This document shows, in pieces, positions 53,096 to 63,384 of a stretch of DNA of 64,000 nt. The notes under the pieces were generated by a model, which saw only the letters and a list, made by a program, of their open reading frames with translations, was not told the origin of the DNA and searched no databases. The stretch spans positions 744,001-808,000 of the forward strand of contig NZ_POXP01000001.1 in NCBI RefSeq assembly GCF_003044935.1, in the 5' to 3' direction. This DNA is from Neisseria subflava (GTDB lineage Bacteria > Pseudomonadota > Gammaproteobacteria > Burkholderiales > Neisseriaceae). Made by a program: the position numbers and the translations under genes. Within the stretch, counting starts at the first letter, position 1. Every line of letters starts with the position of its first letter.

Positions 53096-53719
53096 TCAAC
53101 CCCACTGCCATCTATTTCGCCACGCGCCCAATACGGCATTCGGATATTTGTTGCTGCCCAAGCTGCCGTTAAACCTTGCCAACGCGCGGACAATATTGCC
53201 TTTTTCGATATTGTTGTAATGGCGCAGAATAGTGCAGCCGTAGCGCAGATTGGTGCGGATGTCGAAAAGGTTGTGCGACGGATTGCCGATATAGTTTTTC
53301 CAAAACGGCATCACCTGCATCAAACCGCGCGCACCCACGCCGCTGATGGCATATTGGCGAAACGCGCTTTCCACTTCAATCAAACCCAAAATCACTTGAG
53401 TATTGAGTCCGGCGCGGCTGCTTTCGTATTGGATATTGATCAGCAGGCGGCGGCGCTCGCCTTCATCGGGAATAAAGCGTACCAATCGGGAAGACATCGC
53501 CGCCAACCAACGCTCCCCTTCCCTTGCATCGGTAAACACCAGCCGCGCAGGGCTGGCGCTATTGATCGAACTGCGCATCACGGACGCCACATCATCGGCG
53601 AGCGTTTCTTCACGTTGCGCCCCCGCCCATGCAGCCGCAGGCGTCAAAAGCATGGCTCCGCCGACTTGCAACAGGCGGCGGCGTGATAAAAATAAGGAAT
53701 CTTGGTTTTCCGATTTCAT
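53096..53719 (-). CDS. Tat-exported lytic transglycosylase
   Basis: The 207-residue protein carries a twin-arginine signal (SRRRLLQVGGAMLLTPAAAWA) and a C-terminal SLT lysozyme-like domain. The domain has the catalytic Glu in LIEVESAFRQYAIS, then GARGLMQVMPFW and the NLRYGCTILRHY helix. It cleaves peptidoglycan with anhydromuramyl formation in the periplasm. Tat export is less usual for this enzyme class but the SRRRLL motif is clear. It may serve as a housekeeping or secretion-linked transglycosylase. Confidence 0.88.
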   Translation of the reverse strand: MKSENQDSLFLSRRRLLQVGGAMLLTPAAAWAGAQREETLADDVASVMRSSINSASPARLVFTDAREGERWLAAMSSRLVRFIPDEGERRRLLINIQYESSRAGLNTQVILGLIEVESAFRQYAISGVGARGLMQVMPFWKNYIGNPSHNLFDIRTNLRYGCTILRHYNNIEKGNIVRALARFNGSLGSNKYPNAVLGAWRNRWQWG

Positions 53720-53732
53720 GTGTTTCTCTTTT

Positions 53733-53763
53733 TAGGCCGTCTGAAAAGTTCAGACGGCCTTTG
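53733..53763. terminator. DUS inverted pair near the transglycosylase start
   Basis: A tight DUS pair lies directly upstream of the transglycosylase gene. Its direction of use is unclear. Confidence 0.5.
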
Positions 53764-53891
53764 ATATATTTGCTTAAAATCAGCATTATAAAATACATCT
53801 ATGAGCAGAATCAAAGAGCTGTATTCCTTTTATTGTCAAGTGATACCGCCTCAAGTAACATTTAGGTTTTTCTAATCAAGCGGTATTTTTT

Positions 53892-55400
53892 ATGACCACC
53901 ACTCCCGCCAACGTTTTAGCCTCCGTCGATTTGGGTTCCAACAGTTTCCGCCTGCAAATTTGTGAAAACAACAACGGCCAGCTGAAAGTCATCGACTCCT
54001 TCAAACAAATGGTACGCTTTGCCGCCGGCTTGGACGAACAAAAAAACCTGAGCGAAGCCTCTCAAGAACAAGCCTTGGAATGTTTGGCAAAATTCGGCGA
54101 ACGCCTGCGCGGATTCCAACCTGAAAACGTGCGCGTGGTGGCCACCAACACTTTCCGCGTCGCCAAAAACATCGCCCAATTCCTGCCCCGTGCCGAAGCG
54201 GCGCTGGGTTTTCCCATCGAAGTCATTGCCGGCCGCGAAGAAGCGCGTCTGATTTACACCGGCGTAGTGCATACCCTGCCGCCCAAAGGCGACAAAATGC
54301 TGGTTATCGACATTGGCGGCGGTTCGACCGAATTTGTCATCGGCTCGGATTTGCAACCGCTGACCACAGAAAGCCTGCCTTTGGGCTGCGTAACATACAG
54401 CATGCGCTTCTTCCAAAACAAAGTAACCGCAAAAGATTTCCAAGCCGCCGTTTCCGCCGCGCGTATCGAAATCCAGCGCATCAGCAAACTGATGAAGCGC
54501 ACCGGTTGGGATTTCGCCATCGGCACGTCCGGTTCGGCCAAATCCATACGCGACGTTTTGGCGGCCGAATTGCCGCAGGAAGCCGACATTACCGCCCAAG
54601 GTATGCGTTATCTTGCCGATAGGATTATCGAAGCCGGTTCGGTTAAAAAAGCCAAATTTGAAAATCTCAAACCTGAACGCGTCGAAGTTTTTGCGGGCGG
54701 GTTGGCCGTGATGATGGCCGCCTTCGACGAACTCTCGCTGACCAAAATGACCGTTACCGAAGCCGCCCTCCGCGACGGCGTGTTCTACGACTTAATCGGC
54801 CGCAGCCTCAATGTCGATATGCGCGAGCAGACAACGGCAGAATTCCAAAAACGCTACCACGTCAGCCTCAACCAAGCCAAACGTGTTGCCGATACCGCGC
54901 AAGCCTTCATGAATAGCCTGTGCCACGTCAAAAACGTAACCGTTCAAGAGCTTGCCCTGTGGAACCAATACCTCAGCCGTGCAGGCCGTCTGCATGAAAT
55001 CGGTTTGGATATCGCCCATACCGGTTATCACAAACACTCCGCCTACATTCTCGAAAACGCCGATATGCCGGGATTCTCACGCAAAGAGCAAACCATTTTG
55101 GCGCAACTGGTTATCGGCCATCGCGGCGACCTCAAGAAAATGGCGGATATTATCGGCGACAACGAAATCATGTGGTGTGCCGTATTATCCCTGCGCCTGG
55201 CCGCCCTCTTCTGCCGCTCGCGCCTGCCGCTTGATTTGCCGCCGCAAACCCAGCTTCGCATCGATGAAAACAACCACAGCTTCATCTTGCGCATCAACGC
55301 CCAATGGCTGGAGCAACACCCCCTCATCGCCGATGCGCTGGACTACGAAAGCGCGCAATGGCAAAAAATCGATATGCCTTTCTCGGTTCAAGCACAATAA
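53892..55400 (+). CDS. ppx: exopolyphosphatase (Ppx/GppA family)
   Basis: The 502-residue protein shows the ASKHA-type phosphate motifs ASVDLGSNSFRLQI and VIDIGGGSTEFVIG, the segment VVATNTFRVAKN and the C-terminal HD-like helical domain (RLHEIGLDIAHTGYHKHSAYI). It hydrolyses inorganic polyphosphate or pppGpp. Length fits Ppx. There is only a weak ribosome site before the ATG. Confidence 0.92.
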   Translation: MTTTPANVLASVDLGSNSFRLQICENNNGQLKVIDSFKQMVRFAAGLDEQKNLSEASQEQALECLAKFGERLRGFQPENVRVVATNTFRVAKNIAQFLPRAEAALGFPIEVIAGREEARLIYTGVVHTLPPKGDKMLVIDIGGGSTEFVIGSDLQPLTTESLPLGCVTYSMRFFQNKVTAKDFQAAVSAARIEIQRISKLMKRTGWDFAIGTSGSAKSIRDVLAAELPQEADITAQGMRYLADRIIEAGSVKKAKFENLKPERVEVFAGGLAVMMAAFDELSLTKMTVTEAALRDGVFYDLIGRSLNVDMREQTTAEFQKRYHVSLNQAKRVADTAQAFMNSLCHVKNVTVQELALWNQYLSRAGRLHEIGLDIAHTGYHKHSAYILENADMPGFSRKEQTILAQLVIGHRGDLKKMADIIGDNEIMWCAVLSLRLAALFCRSRLPLDLPPQTQLRIDENNHSFILRINAQWLEQHPLIADALDYESAQWQKIDMPFSVQAQ

Positions 55401-55487
55401 ACCGCGCTCCGTTATAATAGGCAACTGTTCAAAATCCAAACCGCAGGCCGTCTGAAAACGACAGCCTGTCATACATCAAGGAAAACC

Positions 55488-55859
55488 ATGAGAAAACCCC
55501 AACGCGGCTACGCCCGCCAAGACCGTGTCAAAGAACAAATCATGCGCGAACTGGCCGAACTCGTCCGCACCGGCCTGAAAGATCCGCGCGCAGGCTTCAT
55601 CACTATCAACGAAGTCGAAGTTACCCGCGATTACAGCCACGCGACCGTGTTCTACACCGTCCTCGACGACAGCACGCGCGACATCACCGAAGAAGCTTTG
55701 GAACACGCCAAAGGCCATTTGCGCAGCGAATTGGCCAAACGCATCAAACTCTTCAAAACGCCCGAGCTGCACTTCAAATACGACGAATCACTCGAACGCG
55801 GCATGAGCATTTCCAGCCTGATCGACCAAGTGGCGGCGGAAAAACCGGTTGAAGACTGA
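55488..55859 (+). CDS. rbfA: 30S ribosome-binding factor A
   Basis: The 123-residue KH-like protein has the RbfA pattern: RVKEQIMRELAELVRTGLKDPR, INEVEVTRDYSHATVFYTV and LHFKYDESLERGMSI. It assists 16S rRNA 5' end maturation and cold adaptation. AAGGAAAACC precedes the ATG. It is followed by truB, a conserved pairing. Confidence 0.96.
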   Translation: MRKPQRGYARQDRVKEQIMRELAELVRTGLKDPRAGFITINEVEVTRDYSHATVFYTVLDDSTRDITEEALEHAKGHLRSELAKRIKLFKTPELHFKYDESLERGMSISSLIDQVAAEKPVED

Positions 55860-55873
55860 TTGATTAAAACACA

Positions 55874-55904
55874 CAGGCCGTCTGAATGCTTTCAGACGGC
55901 CTGA
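55874..55904 (+). repeat. DUS inverted pair between rbfA and truB
   Basis: A short-loop DUS pair lies in the 64-base gap. There is no T-run, so read-through into truB is likely. Confidence 0.6.
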
Positions 55905-55923
55905 ACATTACCTCCTACCCGAT

Positions 55924-56838
55924 ATGACAACCAAACCCACCAAACGCCCGGTCAACGGCGTTCTTCTCCTCGACAAACCCGAAGGCCTTTCCAGCAACAC
56001 CGCCCTGCAAAAAGCGCGGCGCTTGTTCCGTGCCGAAAAAGCCGGGCATACCGGCGTACTCGATCCTTTGGCCACAGGGCTTTTGCCTGTTTGTTTCGGC
56101 GAAGCGACCAAGTTTGCCCAATATCTGCTGGATGCCGACAAAGCCTACACCGCCACGCTGAAGCTCGGCGAAGCCAGCAGCACGGGTGATGCCGAAGGCA
56201 AAATCGTTGCCACCGCACGCGCCGATATTTCATTGTCCGAATTTCAGACGGCCTGCCACGCCTTAACGGGCGATATCCGCCAAGTGCCGCCCATGTTTTC
56301 CGCCCTCAAGCACGAAGGCAAACCACTGTACGAATACGCACGCAAAGGCATCGTTATCGAACGCAAAGCGCGTGATATCACCATCTACTCCATTGATATC
56401 ACTGAATTTGATGCACCCAAAGCCGTGATAGACGTACGTTGCAGCAAGGGCACTTATATCCGCACCCTCAGCGAAGACATCGCCAAACACATCGGCACAT
56501 TCGCCCACCTGACTGCCCTGCGCCGTACTGAAACCGCCGGATTTACCATTGCCCAAAGCCACACGCTCGAAGCCTTGGCAGAATTAGACGAAGCCGAACG
56601 CGATGCCCTGCTGCTGCCTTGCGATGTCTTAGTGCAACATTTCCCCAAACTTGAGCTAAACGACTACGCCGTTACCATGCTCAAACACGGCCAACGTCCC
56701 CAGTTCAGCGACGACATTTCCGCCGAGCAGCCCATCCGTGTGTACAGCCGAGACGGCACATTTATCGGACTGGTGGAGTATCAAAAAGAAATAGACCGTC
56801 TGAAAGCCTTGCGCCTGATGAATACCGCCGACCAATAA
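55924..56838 (+). CDS. truB: tRNA pseudouridine(55) synthase
   Basis: The 304-residue enzyme has the catalytic Asp in GHTGVLDPLATGLLP, the GVLLLDKPEGLSSN start and RCSKGTYIRTLSEDI. It modifies U55 in the T-loop of tRNAs. Because the local Y RNAs carry intact T-loops (GGTTCGA), they are plausible additional substrates, as described for other bacterial Y RNAs. It follows rbfA. Confidence 0.96.
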   Translation: MTTKPTKRPVNGVLLLDKPEGLSSNTALQKARRLFRAEKAGHTGVLDPLATGLLPVCFGEATKFAQYLLDADKAYTATLKLGEASSTGDAEGKIVATARADISLSEFQTACHALTGDIRQVPPMFSALKHEGKPLYEYARKGIVIERKARDITIYSIDITEFDAPKAVIDVRCSKGTYIRTLSEDIAKHIGTFAHLTALRRTETAGFTIAQSHTLEALAELDEAERDALLLPCDVLVQHFPKLELNDYAVTMLKHGQRPQFSDDISAEQPIRVYSRDGTFIGLVEYQKEIDRLKALRLMNTADQ

Positions 56839-56860
56839 CTTCCTGCAAAGAGAGCCAATC

Positions 56861-57487
56861 ATGAAAGTCTATACCGCCGCCCAAATGCGCGAACGCGAAC
56901 AAGCAGCCGTCGATAAAGGCACGAGCTTCGACCAACTGATGGAAAACGCCGGTAGCTCTGCCGCCCAAGACCTCATGCAGCGTCACCCCCAAGCCGGACG
57001 CGCCCTGATCGTTTGCGGCAAAGGTAACAACGGCGGCGACGGCTTAGTCATGGCAAGATATATGCAGGCACAAGGTTGGCACATCGATATTCTGTTTTCA
57101 CTCGGAGAAAACCTCTCCCCCTTGGCTCAAACCAATCGCGAACGCCTCAACGGTTTGCCCCATATTGAATTGATATCCGTACAAGAACTGGAAGGCCGTC
57201 TGAAAAACGGTTACGACATCATTATCGAAGGCATATTCGGCACAGGTTTCAGCGGCGCGCTTCCAACCGAAATCGCCACCCTCTGCCGCCAACTCAATCA
57301 TTCAGACGGCCTGAAAGTCGCCCTCGATATTCCCACCGGCCTCAACTGCGACACCGCCGAAGCCGATCCTGACACATTCCGCGCAGACCTGACCTACACC
57401 TTTGCCGCCTACAAACCGGCACACTTAAGCGAGTCCGGCAAAATCTATTGTCAAGAAACCGTCTGTTTGCCTATTGGCATTGATTAA
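56861..57487 (+). CDS. nnrE: NAD(P)H-hydrate epimerase (YjeF N-terminal type)
   Basis: A 208-residue YjeF_N domain protein with the Rossmann-like motif VCGKGNNGGDGLVMARY and the later GIFGTGFSGAL and DIPTGLNCDTAE. It epimerises damaged NAD(P)H hydrates for repair. Unlike the two-domain E. coli protein there is no dehydratase (NnrD) domain; that activity must be encoded elsewhere. A DUS pair lies inside the frame (57193 and 57301). AGAGAGCC precedes the ATG. Confidence 0.92.
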   Translation: MKVYTAAQMREREQAAVDKGTSFDQLMENAGSSAAQDLMQRHPQAGRALIVCGKGNNGGDGLVMARYMQAQGWHIDILFSLGENLSPLAQTNRERLNGLPHIELISVQELEGRLKNGYDIIIEGIFGTGFSGALPTEIATLCRQLNHSDGLKVALDIPTGLNCDTAEADPDTFRADLTYTFAAYKPAHLSESGKIYCQETVCLPIGID

Positions 57488-57501
57488 ATGCCTATAAAAA
57501 A

Positions 57502-57534
57502 TAACGGGGTGCAATTTTGCACCCCGTTATTTTT
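57502..57534. terminator. bidirectional terminator nnrE / crcB
   Basis: AACGGGGTGCAA and TTGCACCCCGTT form a 12-bp hairpin with A and T runs, not of DUS type. Confidence 0.9.
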
Positions 57535-57536
57535 GC

Positions 57537-57896
57537 TTACTTCCAAATCTGCGCCAATTTAATCCCCAGCGCCGTCAAACCAAACGAACCGAAAACATGC
57601 AGACAGGTTGCCATCAAGGCCATGCCCCAACGTTGTGCCTGCATCAAACCCACCATCTCCACTGAAAAACCTGAAAATGTGGTCAAGCTGCCGAGAAAGC
57701 CGGTAATCCAAAGCAAACGCCATTGCGGATCGGTTAAGAGTTCTGCCAATACACCAATCAGCAGCGCGCCCAGCCAGTTTGCCGCCAATGTACCGATAGA
57801 AAAAGGCGCAGAAGACACTAGCACCAAGCCAAACAGCCAACGCAATACAGCTCCGACAATGGCACCGCAAACAATGGGAAAAATATAAGCAAACAT
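57537..57896 (-). CDS. crcB: fluoride channel CrcB/Fluc
   Basis: The 119-residue, four-helix protein has the Fluc motifs GAVLRWLFG, LAANWLGALLIGVL and GFLGSLTTFSGFSVE. Dual-topology dimers export fluoride passively. No fluoride riboswitch is visible in the 80 bases upstream. Confidence 0.94.
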   Translation of the reverse strand: MFAYIFPIVCGAIVGAVLRWLFGLVLVSSAPFSIGTLAANWLGALLIGVLAELLTDPQWRLLWITGFLGSLTTFSGFSVEMVGLMQAQRWGMALMATCLHVFGSFGLTALGIKLAQIWK

Positions 57897-57977
57897 AACA
57901 AGTTAAAAATTCAATTCAAAAAACAGGCCATCCGGTCATTAGACCGTCTGAAAACCAAGCAAGGATGCCTTCATATC

Positions 57978-58658
57978 TTATTGCCAAATCTTAGGTGCGG
58001 ATTTCAAATACCTGTCGTCATCGAAAGTACAAATCCATTGCGGCTTAAGCGCGATAAAAATAGCTGTTGAAATACCGCTCAAAAATGCCTCTGCCCAAGC
58101 GATTAAGAAGAAAACAGGAAAAGCAGTTTTCCACAATACCGTCGTATCAAATACATCCGCCCAGTCTGACAAACCGACCAAAATTACGCCGGTAAACACC
58201 ATACCAACCGCCGCAGACCAGAAACCATTCAGAAAAATAAAGATAAAGATATTGGCAGGTAAACGTGACACCCAATAGCGGAAACCCAAGTTCACCAACA
58301 AAGGCGGAAGCAATACGGACAAGGCATTGATGGGGAACATATGCCAATCCCCCCAAAGCCACAAATACGGAAAAAACAGTAAAACGCCAAGGCAGAAAGC
58401 GGCAGAAGTGCCCAGCATTAAAGCCGTCAGGTTCAAGGCGAGCAGATGATAGCTCATTCCGGCCAGTTGTCCGCTTTCAGGAGAGGCATTCAAACTCCAA
58501 GCCAGCGGCAACATCACGGCAGCCACCAAAAAAGCGGAACGATGCTGCGATACCGACACCCATGCCTGCTTTGCACACAAAGCAAAAATCACCAGCAACA
58601 CAGGCCATGCCGCCATCACGACACCAACGGGAAACCATCCGTTTTGAAAAATCATCAT
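57978..58658 (-). CDS. CbiM-like energy-coupling factor permease
   Basis: A 226-residue membrane protein with about seven hydrophobic helices and the motifs GMSYHLLALNLTALMLG and FPINALSVLLPPLLVNLG, similar to CbiM-type S components that take up cobalt or nickel. No CbiO/CbiQ partners are present in the window. A role in metal import is family inference. Confidence 0.72.
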   Translation of the reverse strand: MMIFQNGWFPVGVVMAAWPVLLVIFALCAKQAWVSVSQHRSAFLVAAVMLPLAWSLNASPESGQLAGMSYHLLALNLTALMLGTSAAFCLGVLLFFPYLWLWGDWHMFPINALSVLLPPLLVNLGFRYWVSRLPANIFIFIFLNGFWSAAVGMVFTGVILVGLSDWADVFDTTVLWKTAFPVFFLIAWAEAFLSGISTAIFIALKPQWICTFDDDRYLKSAPKIWQ

Positions 58659-58819
58659 CTCATCCGCAAAATGTTCAGACGGCCTATTATACGCGTCTCA
58701 AGCCATAGCTTTGACAATCCTGTCTGCCTTTGCCGTTAAAGCTTGTTTCGGCTGGTTTTGTTTACCCGAAAAAAGCGTTAAAATAACGGACTTTGCCGTT
58801 TAATTAAGGGGATGGACGC

Positions 58820-61800
58820 ATGCTTTGGACAATATTGGCTTTAATTCTGCTGGCTGTCATAGCCGGCTTGTTCTGGTGGCGCCAGAAACAAGAGCAAAAG
58901 TGGCGCCAAGAATTGGCCCGACTCAGTGGCGATGAAGAAGAAATAAACGAAGAAGACAGCTTGGTCGGTTTTTCCGGCCAACTGGACAGCCTGAAACGTT
59001 TGTTCAGCATGAACAAGCGCACTGCCGACAACCATAAAATCGCCCGCATCCGCCTGCTTTCCGCGCTCGAACACAACAAAATGCAACGCGCCGAAACAAA
59101 CGAAGAGCACACAGCAGAGCCTTTTGCCGAAGAGGAAGAGCCGGAACACATCCCAACGACCGAAGAAGAAATCAAAATTGCGCCTAAAACCCGCAAATCT
59201 GCCAAACCGGAACGTATTCCGAAAATCACGCCGTTTGCACAAATGGAAACGCCCGAATACAGCCCGTCTTTGGTGCAAAACAGCAATTTTGAAGAAATCA
59301 CATTAGAAGAAGCCACCCGTTCCCTGCACGAAGCAGCGGTTGAAGAATGGAACGAGCATTTGGCCGAAAAAAATGCGCCGATTTACAAAGACGAAGTCGA
59401 AACTCCATTGTTGCGCGCTTCATCCCTGCCGATGACAGGTATGGAAATCATCGACTACAACGACCCTATCTTGCGCCGCACACGCGAGCGTGCCTTGGCG
59501 CGTGCCAATAATGTCCGCGTGGCAGAAGCCAATGCGCCGCATATCGAAACCGTTCAGACGGCCTTAAGAACTGCCGAAAAAGAAGCCATCCTCCCCTATA
59601 CTTCTATGCAGGCATTCCCTTCTGAAATCCAAGCGGAAGATATTCACGACAACCTTGCCCGCCGCACCGCCGCCCGCCACAAACTGGCCGCGGCCGTCGC
59701 CCCATTGCGCGACTACTCTCCGCGCACCATCGAAAATGACGAAATTCTGGCTAACTTGGGACAAATCAGCCGCCCTGCCAGCCTGCGCCGCCAAGTTCGC
59801 CATACCGAAGCTGCCGCCGAAAGATGGGCACGTAAACAAGCTGCTACGGAAGCTGTTGCACCACAACCGGCAACACCGTCTCGTCAGAAACCGGCTGCGC
59901 CTGTTAAAAAATCTCCTTATATCTCCCGACCTGCCGCACCAAACGCAACCGTAGTCGAGCCGCCTGCCGTACCGGTTGTCCCTATGGCTAAAACCGATAT
60001 TCCCGAGCCGCCTGTTTTCCAAACCTCGATTGCGCCGATTGATATTCCCGAACCGCCTGCTTTTGAACATAAAATCCAAGTGCCGATTTTTGATTCGCAA
60101 GTCAATGCGCACGTCAGCAACCAACCCGAACGCAGTATCCGCGATTATTTAATCAGTGAATCTGCCGTCGAAGAAACAGAATTCGATGGTGAGCCGGAAG
60201 CGCCTGTACAAGCGGAAGCAGAAGCTATTCAAGCGGTTGAAACCATTGAACCCATTGAATCTGTTGAAACAATCGCAAGGCCGTCTGAATATACACAGAC
60301 AGTCGTTGAAACACCTGTTCGAAGCGTAGAACCAAGCGTTCAAGAAGATACACCAAGCATAGCTATTCCAACTTCGGCAACCCTGACCGAGGCACACCTG
60401 CCGACCACTGCCCTGCTCCTGCCGCCGCAGTTTGACCCAAGCGCCTCGCAAACTGAAGAACAGTTGCTGGAAAACAGCATTACCATCGAAGAAAAACTGG
60501 CCGAGTTCAAAGTTAAAGTCAAAGTGATGGACTCCTATTCCGGCCCGGTCATTACGCGCTACGAAATCGAGCCTGATGTCGGCGTACGCGGCAGTGCCGT
60601 TTTGAACCTTGAAAAAGACTTGGCGCGCTCGCTTGGCGTGGCTTCCATCCGCGTGGTGGAAACCATCCCCGGCAAAACCTGCATGGGCTTGGAATTGCCT
60701 AATCCGAAACGCCAAATGATCCGCTTGAGCGAAATCTTCAATTCGCCTGCGTTTACCGAATCCAAATCCAAACTGACCCTCGCTCTCGGCCAAGACATTA
60801 CCGGCCAGCCTGTTGTGACAGACTTGGCTAAAGCGCCGCATCTGCTGGTTGCCGGTACGACCGGTTCGGGTAAGTCCGTAGGCGTGAATGCCATGATTCT
60901 GTCCATGCTCTTCAAAGCAACGCCTGAAGACGTGCGCATGATTATGATTGACCCGAAAATGCTGGAACTGAGCATTTACGAAGGCATTCCGCACCTGCTC
61001 GCCCCTGTCGTGACCGATATGAAGCTGGCAGCAAACGCCCTGAACTGGTGCGTCAACGAAATGGAAAAACGCTACCGCCTGATGAGCTTTATGGGCGTGC
61101 GCAACCTTGCCGGTTTCAACCAAAAAATTGCCGAGGCCACCGCACGTGGCGAAAAAATCGGCAGCCCGTTCAGCCTCACGCCTGAAAATCCTGAACCATT
61201 GGAGAAACTGCCGTTTATCGTGGTCGTGGTAGATGAGTTTGCCGATCTGATGATGACTGCAGGCAAGAAAATCGAAGAGCTGATTGCCCGTCTTGCCCAA
61301 AAAGCACGCGCAGCCGGCATCCATTTGATTCTTGCCACCCAACGCCCAAGCGTGGATGTCATCACCGGCCTGATTAAAGCCAATATTCCGACACGCATTG
61401 CCTTCCAAGTGTCCAGCAAAATCGACAGCCGCACGATTCTTGACCAAATGGGTGCGGAAAACTTGCTCGGCCAAGGCGATATGCTGTTCCAGCTACCCGG
61501 TACCAACTATCCGCAACGTGTACACGGCGCATTCGCCTCCGACAATGAAGTTCACCGCGTAGTGGAATACCTGAAACAATTCAGCGCGCCTGACTATATC
61601 GACGATATTTTGAGCAACGGTTCCACCGAAGACTTTACCGGCACCAGCCGCAGCAACGACAGCGACCTCGACCCCATGTATGACGAAGCCGTTTCCGTTG
61701 TCTTGAAATCGCGTAAGGCCAGCATTTCCAATATCCAACGCCAACTGCGCATCGGCTACAACCGCGCCGCCCGCCTGATTGAACAAATGGAAGCCGATGG

Positions 61801-61870
61801 TATTGTTTCCCCGGCGGAAAACAACGGCAACCGCACCATCTTGGCGCAAAGCAGCGAGCATTTAGATTAA
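58820..61870 (+). CDS. ftsK: DNA translocase FtsK
   Basis: The 1016-residue protein has one N-terminal membrane helix ([20 protein letters not shown]) and a long, poorly conserved Pro/Glu-rich linker to about residue 530. The motor domain follows, with Walker [16 protein letters not shown] and Walker [12 protein letters not shown], then a C-terminal winged-helix gamma domain ([26 protein letters not shown]). It pumps chromosomal DNA at the septum. Classical FtsK has four N-terminal helices; only one is seen here. AAGGGGATGG precedes the ATG. Confidence 0.94.
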   Translation: MLWTILALILLAVIAGLFWWRQKQEQKWRQELARLSGDEEEINEEDSLVGFSGQLDSLKRLFSMNKRTADNHKIARIRLLSALEHNKMQRAETNEEHTAEPFAEEEEPEHIPTTEEEIKIAPKTRKSAKPERIPKITPFAQMETPEYSPSLVQNSNFEEITLEEATRSLHEAAVEEWNEHLAEKNAPIYKDEVETPLLRASSLPMTGMEIIDYNDPILRRTRERALARANNVRVAEANAPHIETVQTALRTAEKEAILPYTSMQAFPSEIQAEDIHDNLARRTAARHKLAAAVAPLRDYSPRTIENDEILANLGQISRPASLRRQVRHTEAAAERWARKQAATEAVAPQPATPSRQKPAAPVKKSPYISRPAAPNATVVEPPAVPVVPMAKTDIPEPPVFQTSIAPIDIPEPPAFEHKIQVPIFDSQVNAHVSNQPERSIRDYLISESAVEETEFDGEPEAPVQAEAEAIQAVETIEPIESVETIARPSEYTQTVVETPVRSVEPSVQEDTPSIAIPTSATLTEAHLPTTALLLPPQFDPSASQTEEQLLENSITIEEKLAEFKVKVKVMDSYSGPVITRYEIEPDVGVRGSAVLNLEKDLARSLGVASIRVVETIPGKTCMGLELPNPKRQMIRLSEIFNSPAFTESKSKLTLALGQDITGQPVVTDLAKAPHLLVAGTTGSGKSVGVNAMILSMLFKATPEDVRMIMIDPKMLELSIYEGIPHLLAPVVTDMKLAANALNWCVNEMEKRYRLMSFMGVRNLAGFNQKIAEATARGEKIGSPFSLTPENPEPLEKLPFIVVVVDEFADLMMTAGKKIEELIARLAQKARAAGIHLILATQRPSVDVITGLIKANIPTRIAFQVSSKIDSRTILDQMGAENLLGQGDMLFQLPGTNYPQRVHGAFASDNEVHRVVEYLKQFSAPDYIDDILSNGSTEDFTGTSRSNDSDLDPMYDEAVSVVLKSRKASISNIQRQLRIGYNRAARLIEQMEADGIVSPAENNGNRTILAQSSEHLD

Positions 61871-61885
61871 CTTATCTCCATCAAT

Positions 61886-61922
61886 AAAAGGCCGCCTGAA
61901 AACTTTTCAGACGGCCTTTTTA
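61886..61922 (+). terminator. DUS terminator after ftsK
   Basis: A DUS and a one-mismatch DUS (GCCGCCTGAA) form a hairpin followed by TTTTT. Confidence 0.85.
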
Positions 61923-62208
61923 AATTAGATAATGGGTTCAGAGATTCCGATCAAATTAATAATCTGTAAATAATATTATCTACAAAACCAAAGGCTTTTC
62001 CATTAACGGCATTTGCCTCGCTATTAAATAAACCCAGCCTCAATAAACAAAACTCGACCTGCCAGATATATCCCTATTCATTTGTCGCCATTTTCAGACG
62101 GCCTTTTGTCAAGACCGGAAAAAACAGGTAAATCCGTTTTTCGATTAGAAATAATATTATTATGATTCATGCCTTCGGCAACACCCCAACCTTTACGAGG
62201 AAAAACAA
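61923..62208. other. A+T-rich region upstream of aqpZ
   Basis: About 285 bases with no gene. A single DUS lies at about 62095-62104, and an A+T-rich stretch near 62145-62162 could be the -10 region of the aqpZ promoter. Confidence 0.5.
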
Positions 62209-62904
62209 ATGAAAAAATATTTTGCAGAATTTTTCGGCACTTTCTGGCTGGTATTCGGCGGTTGCGGCAGCGCAGTTTTGGCAGCAGCCTACCCTGAGCT
62301 TGGCATTGGCTTTGCCGGTGTCGCTTTAGCATTCGGTTTGACCGTACTGACCATGGCTTACGCCGTCGGCCACATTTCCGGCGGCCACTTCAACCCTGCC
62401 GTTTCCGTCGGCCTTTTCATCGGCGGCCGTTTCAACGGTAAAGACCTGTTGCCTTACATCGTATCCCAAGTTATCGGTGCGATTGCCGCTGCGGGTGTTC
62501 TGTATCTGATTGCTTCCGGTAAAACCGGTTTTGATGCTGTTGCCTCCGGCTTTGCCAGCAACGGTTTCGGCGAGCACTCTCCTAACGGTTACGACATGAT
62601 GGCTGCTTTGCTGATCGAGTTCGTCCTGACCGCATTCTTCCTGATCATCATCATGGGTTCTACCGACAAACTGGCTCCGGCCGGCTTTGCCCCTATCGCC
62701 ATCGGCCTGGGCCTGACCCTGATTCACTTGATCAGCATTCCTGTAACCAATACTTCCGTTAACCCTGCACGTTCTACCGGCGTTGCCTTGTTCCAAGGCG
62801 GCTGGGCTGTTGAACAATTGTGGTTGTTCTGGTTGGCTCCTATTGCCGGCGCAGCAGTTGGCGCGGCTATTTACCGCTTCGTTTTGGCTAATGACGACAA
62901 ATAA
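62209..62904 (+). CDS. aqpZ: aquaporin Z
   Basis: The 231-residue channel has six helices and both NPA motifs ([11 protein letters not shown] and [10 protein letters not shown]), the [19 protein letters not shown] start typical of AqpZ, and the selectivity-filter Arg after the second NPA. It conducts water through the inner membrane. GAGGAAAAAC precedes the ATG. Confidence 0.95.
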   Translation: MKKYFAEFFGTFWLVFGGCGSAVLAAAYPELGIGFAGVALAFGLTVLTMAYAVGHISGGHFNPAVSVGLFIGGRFNGKDLLPYIVSQVIGAIAAAGVLYLIASGKTGFDAVASGFASNGFGEHSPNGYDMMAALLIEFVLTAFFLIIIMGSTDKLAPAGFAPIAIGLGLTLIHLISIPVTNTSVNPARSTGVALFQGGWAVEQLWLFWLAPIAGAAVGAAIYRFVLANDDK

Positions 62905-63051
62905 TATTGACGGAATGACATTCCCGGTGTGGCTGATACTCTAAACCGACCGCACCCAAGTTGCCGAGACACAAACGCACCGCCTGACTCAGACGGTGCG
63001 TTTGTTTTTGCCATGTTACAATACTTTCTTTTCTCACATTCTCAAACCATC

Positions 63052-63384
63052 ATGCAAACCTTACCTTTTCAAACCGATATCGCTGACAGAATGCTGGTCA
63101 ATACCGAAAACGAAACCATCCATCCCGATGCCGTATTCGTACAAACGCAAAACGGCTATTGGATTGCTTGGCACGACCAACAAGCCGCCTTGCTTGCCCC
63201 CGACACACCACCCGATATTCCCTGCTTTTGGGTAGAAGGCGCAGAAAGCTTGGAAGAGCTGGTAAGCATGGTAGAAAATGGTGAATTTGACGAAGTTGAG
63301 GAATTTGACGGCGATGATGATGCTTGGCAAGAAGCACTAGGATGCGACCATCATCATGAAGGACACTGCGGATGCAGCCATTGA
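63052..63384 (+). CDS. small protein with acidic region and His/Cys-rich C-terminus
   Basis: This 110-residue protein is not one I can name. It has a compact N-terminal half (VFVQTQNGYWIAWHDQQAALLAP), then an acidic stretch (GEFDEVEEFDGDDDAWQE) and a tail CDHHHEGHCGCSH holding three Cys and five His, which looks like a metal-binding site. No signal peptide follows the ATG at 63052; an upstream ATG at 63013 would add 13 hydrophobic residues. Its end overlaps the next gene by 13 bases. Confidence 0.7.
   Translation: MQTLPFQTDIADRMLVNTENETIHPDAVFVQTQNGYWIAWHDQQAALLAPDTPPDIPCFWVEGAESLEELVSMVENGEFDEVEEFDGDDDAWQEALGCDHHHEGHCGCSH

Noticed and set aside
57897-57977. Fluoride riboswitch upstream of crcB
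   Set aside because: The conserved fluoride aptamer elements are not present in the 80-base gap.
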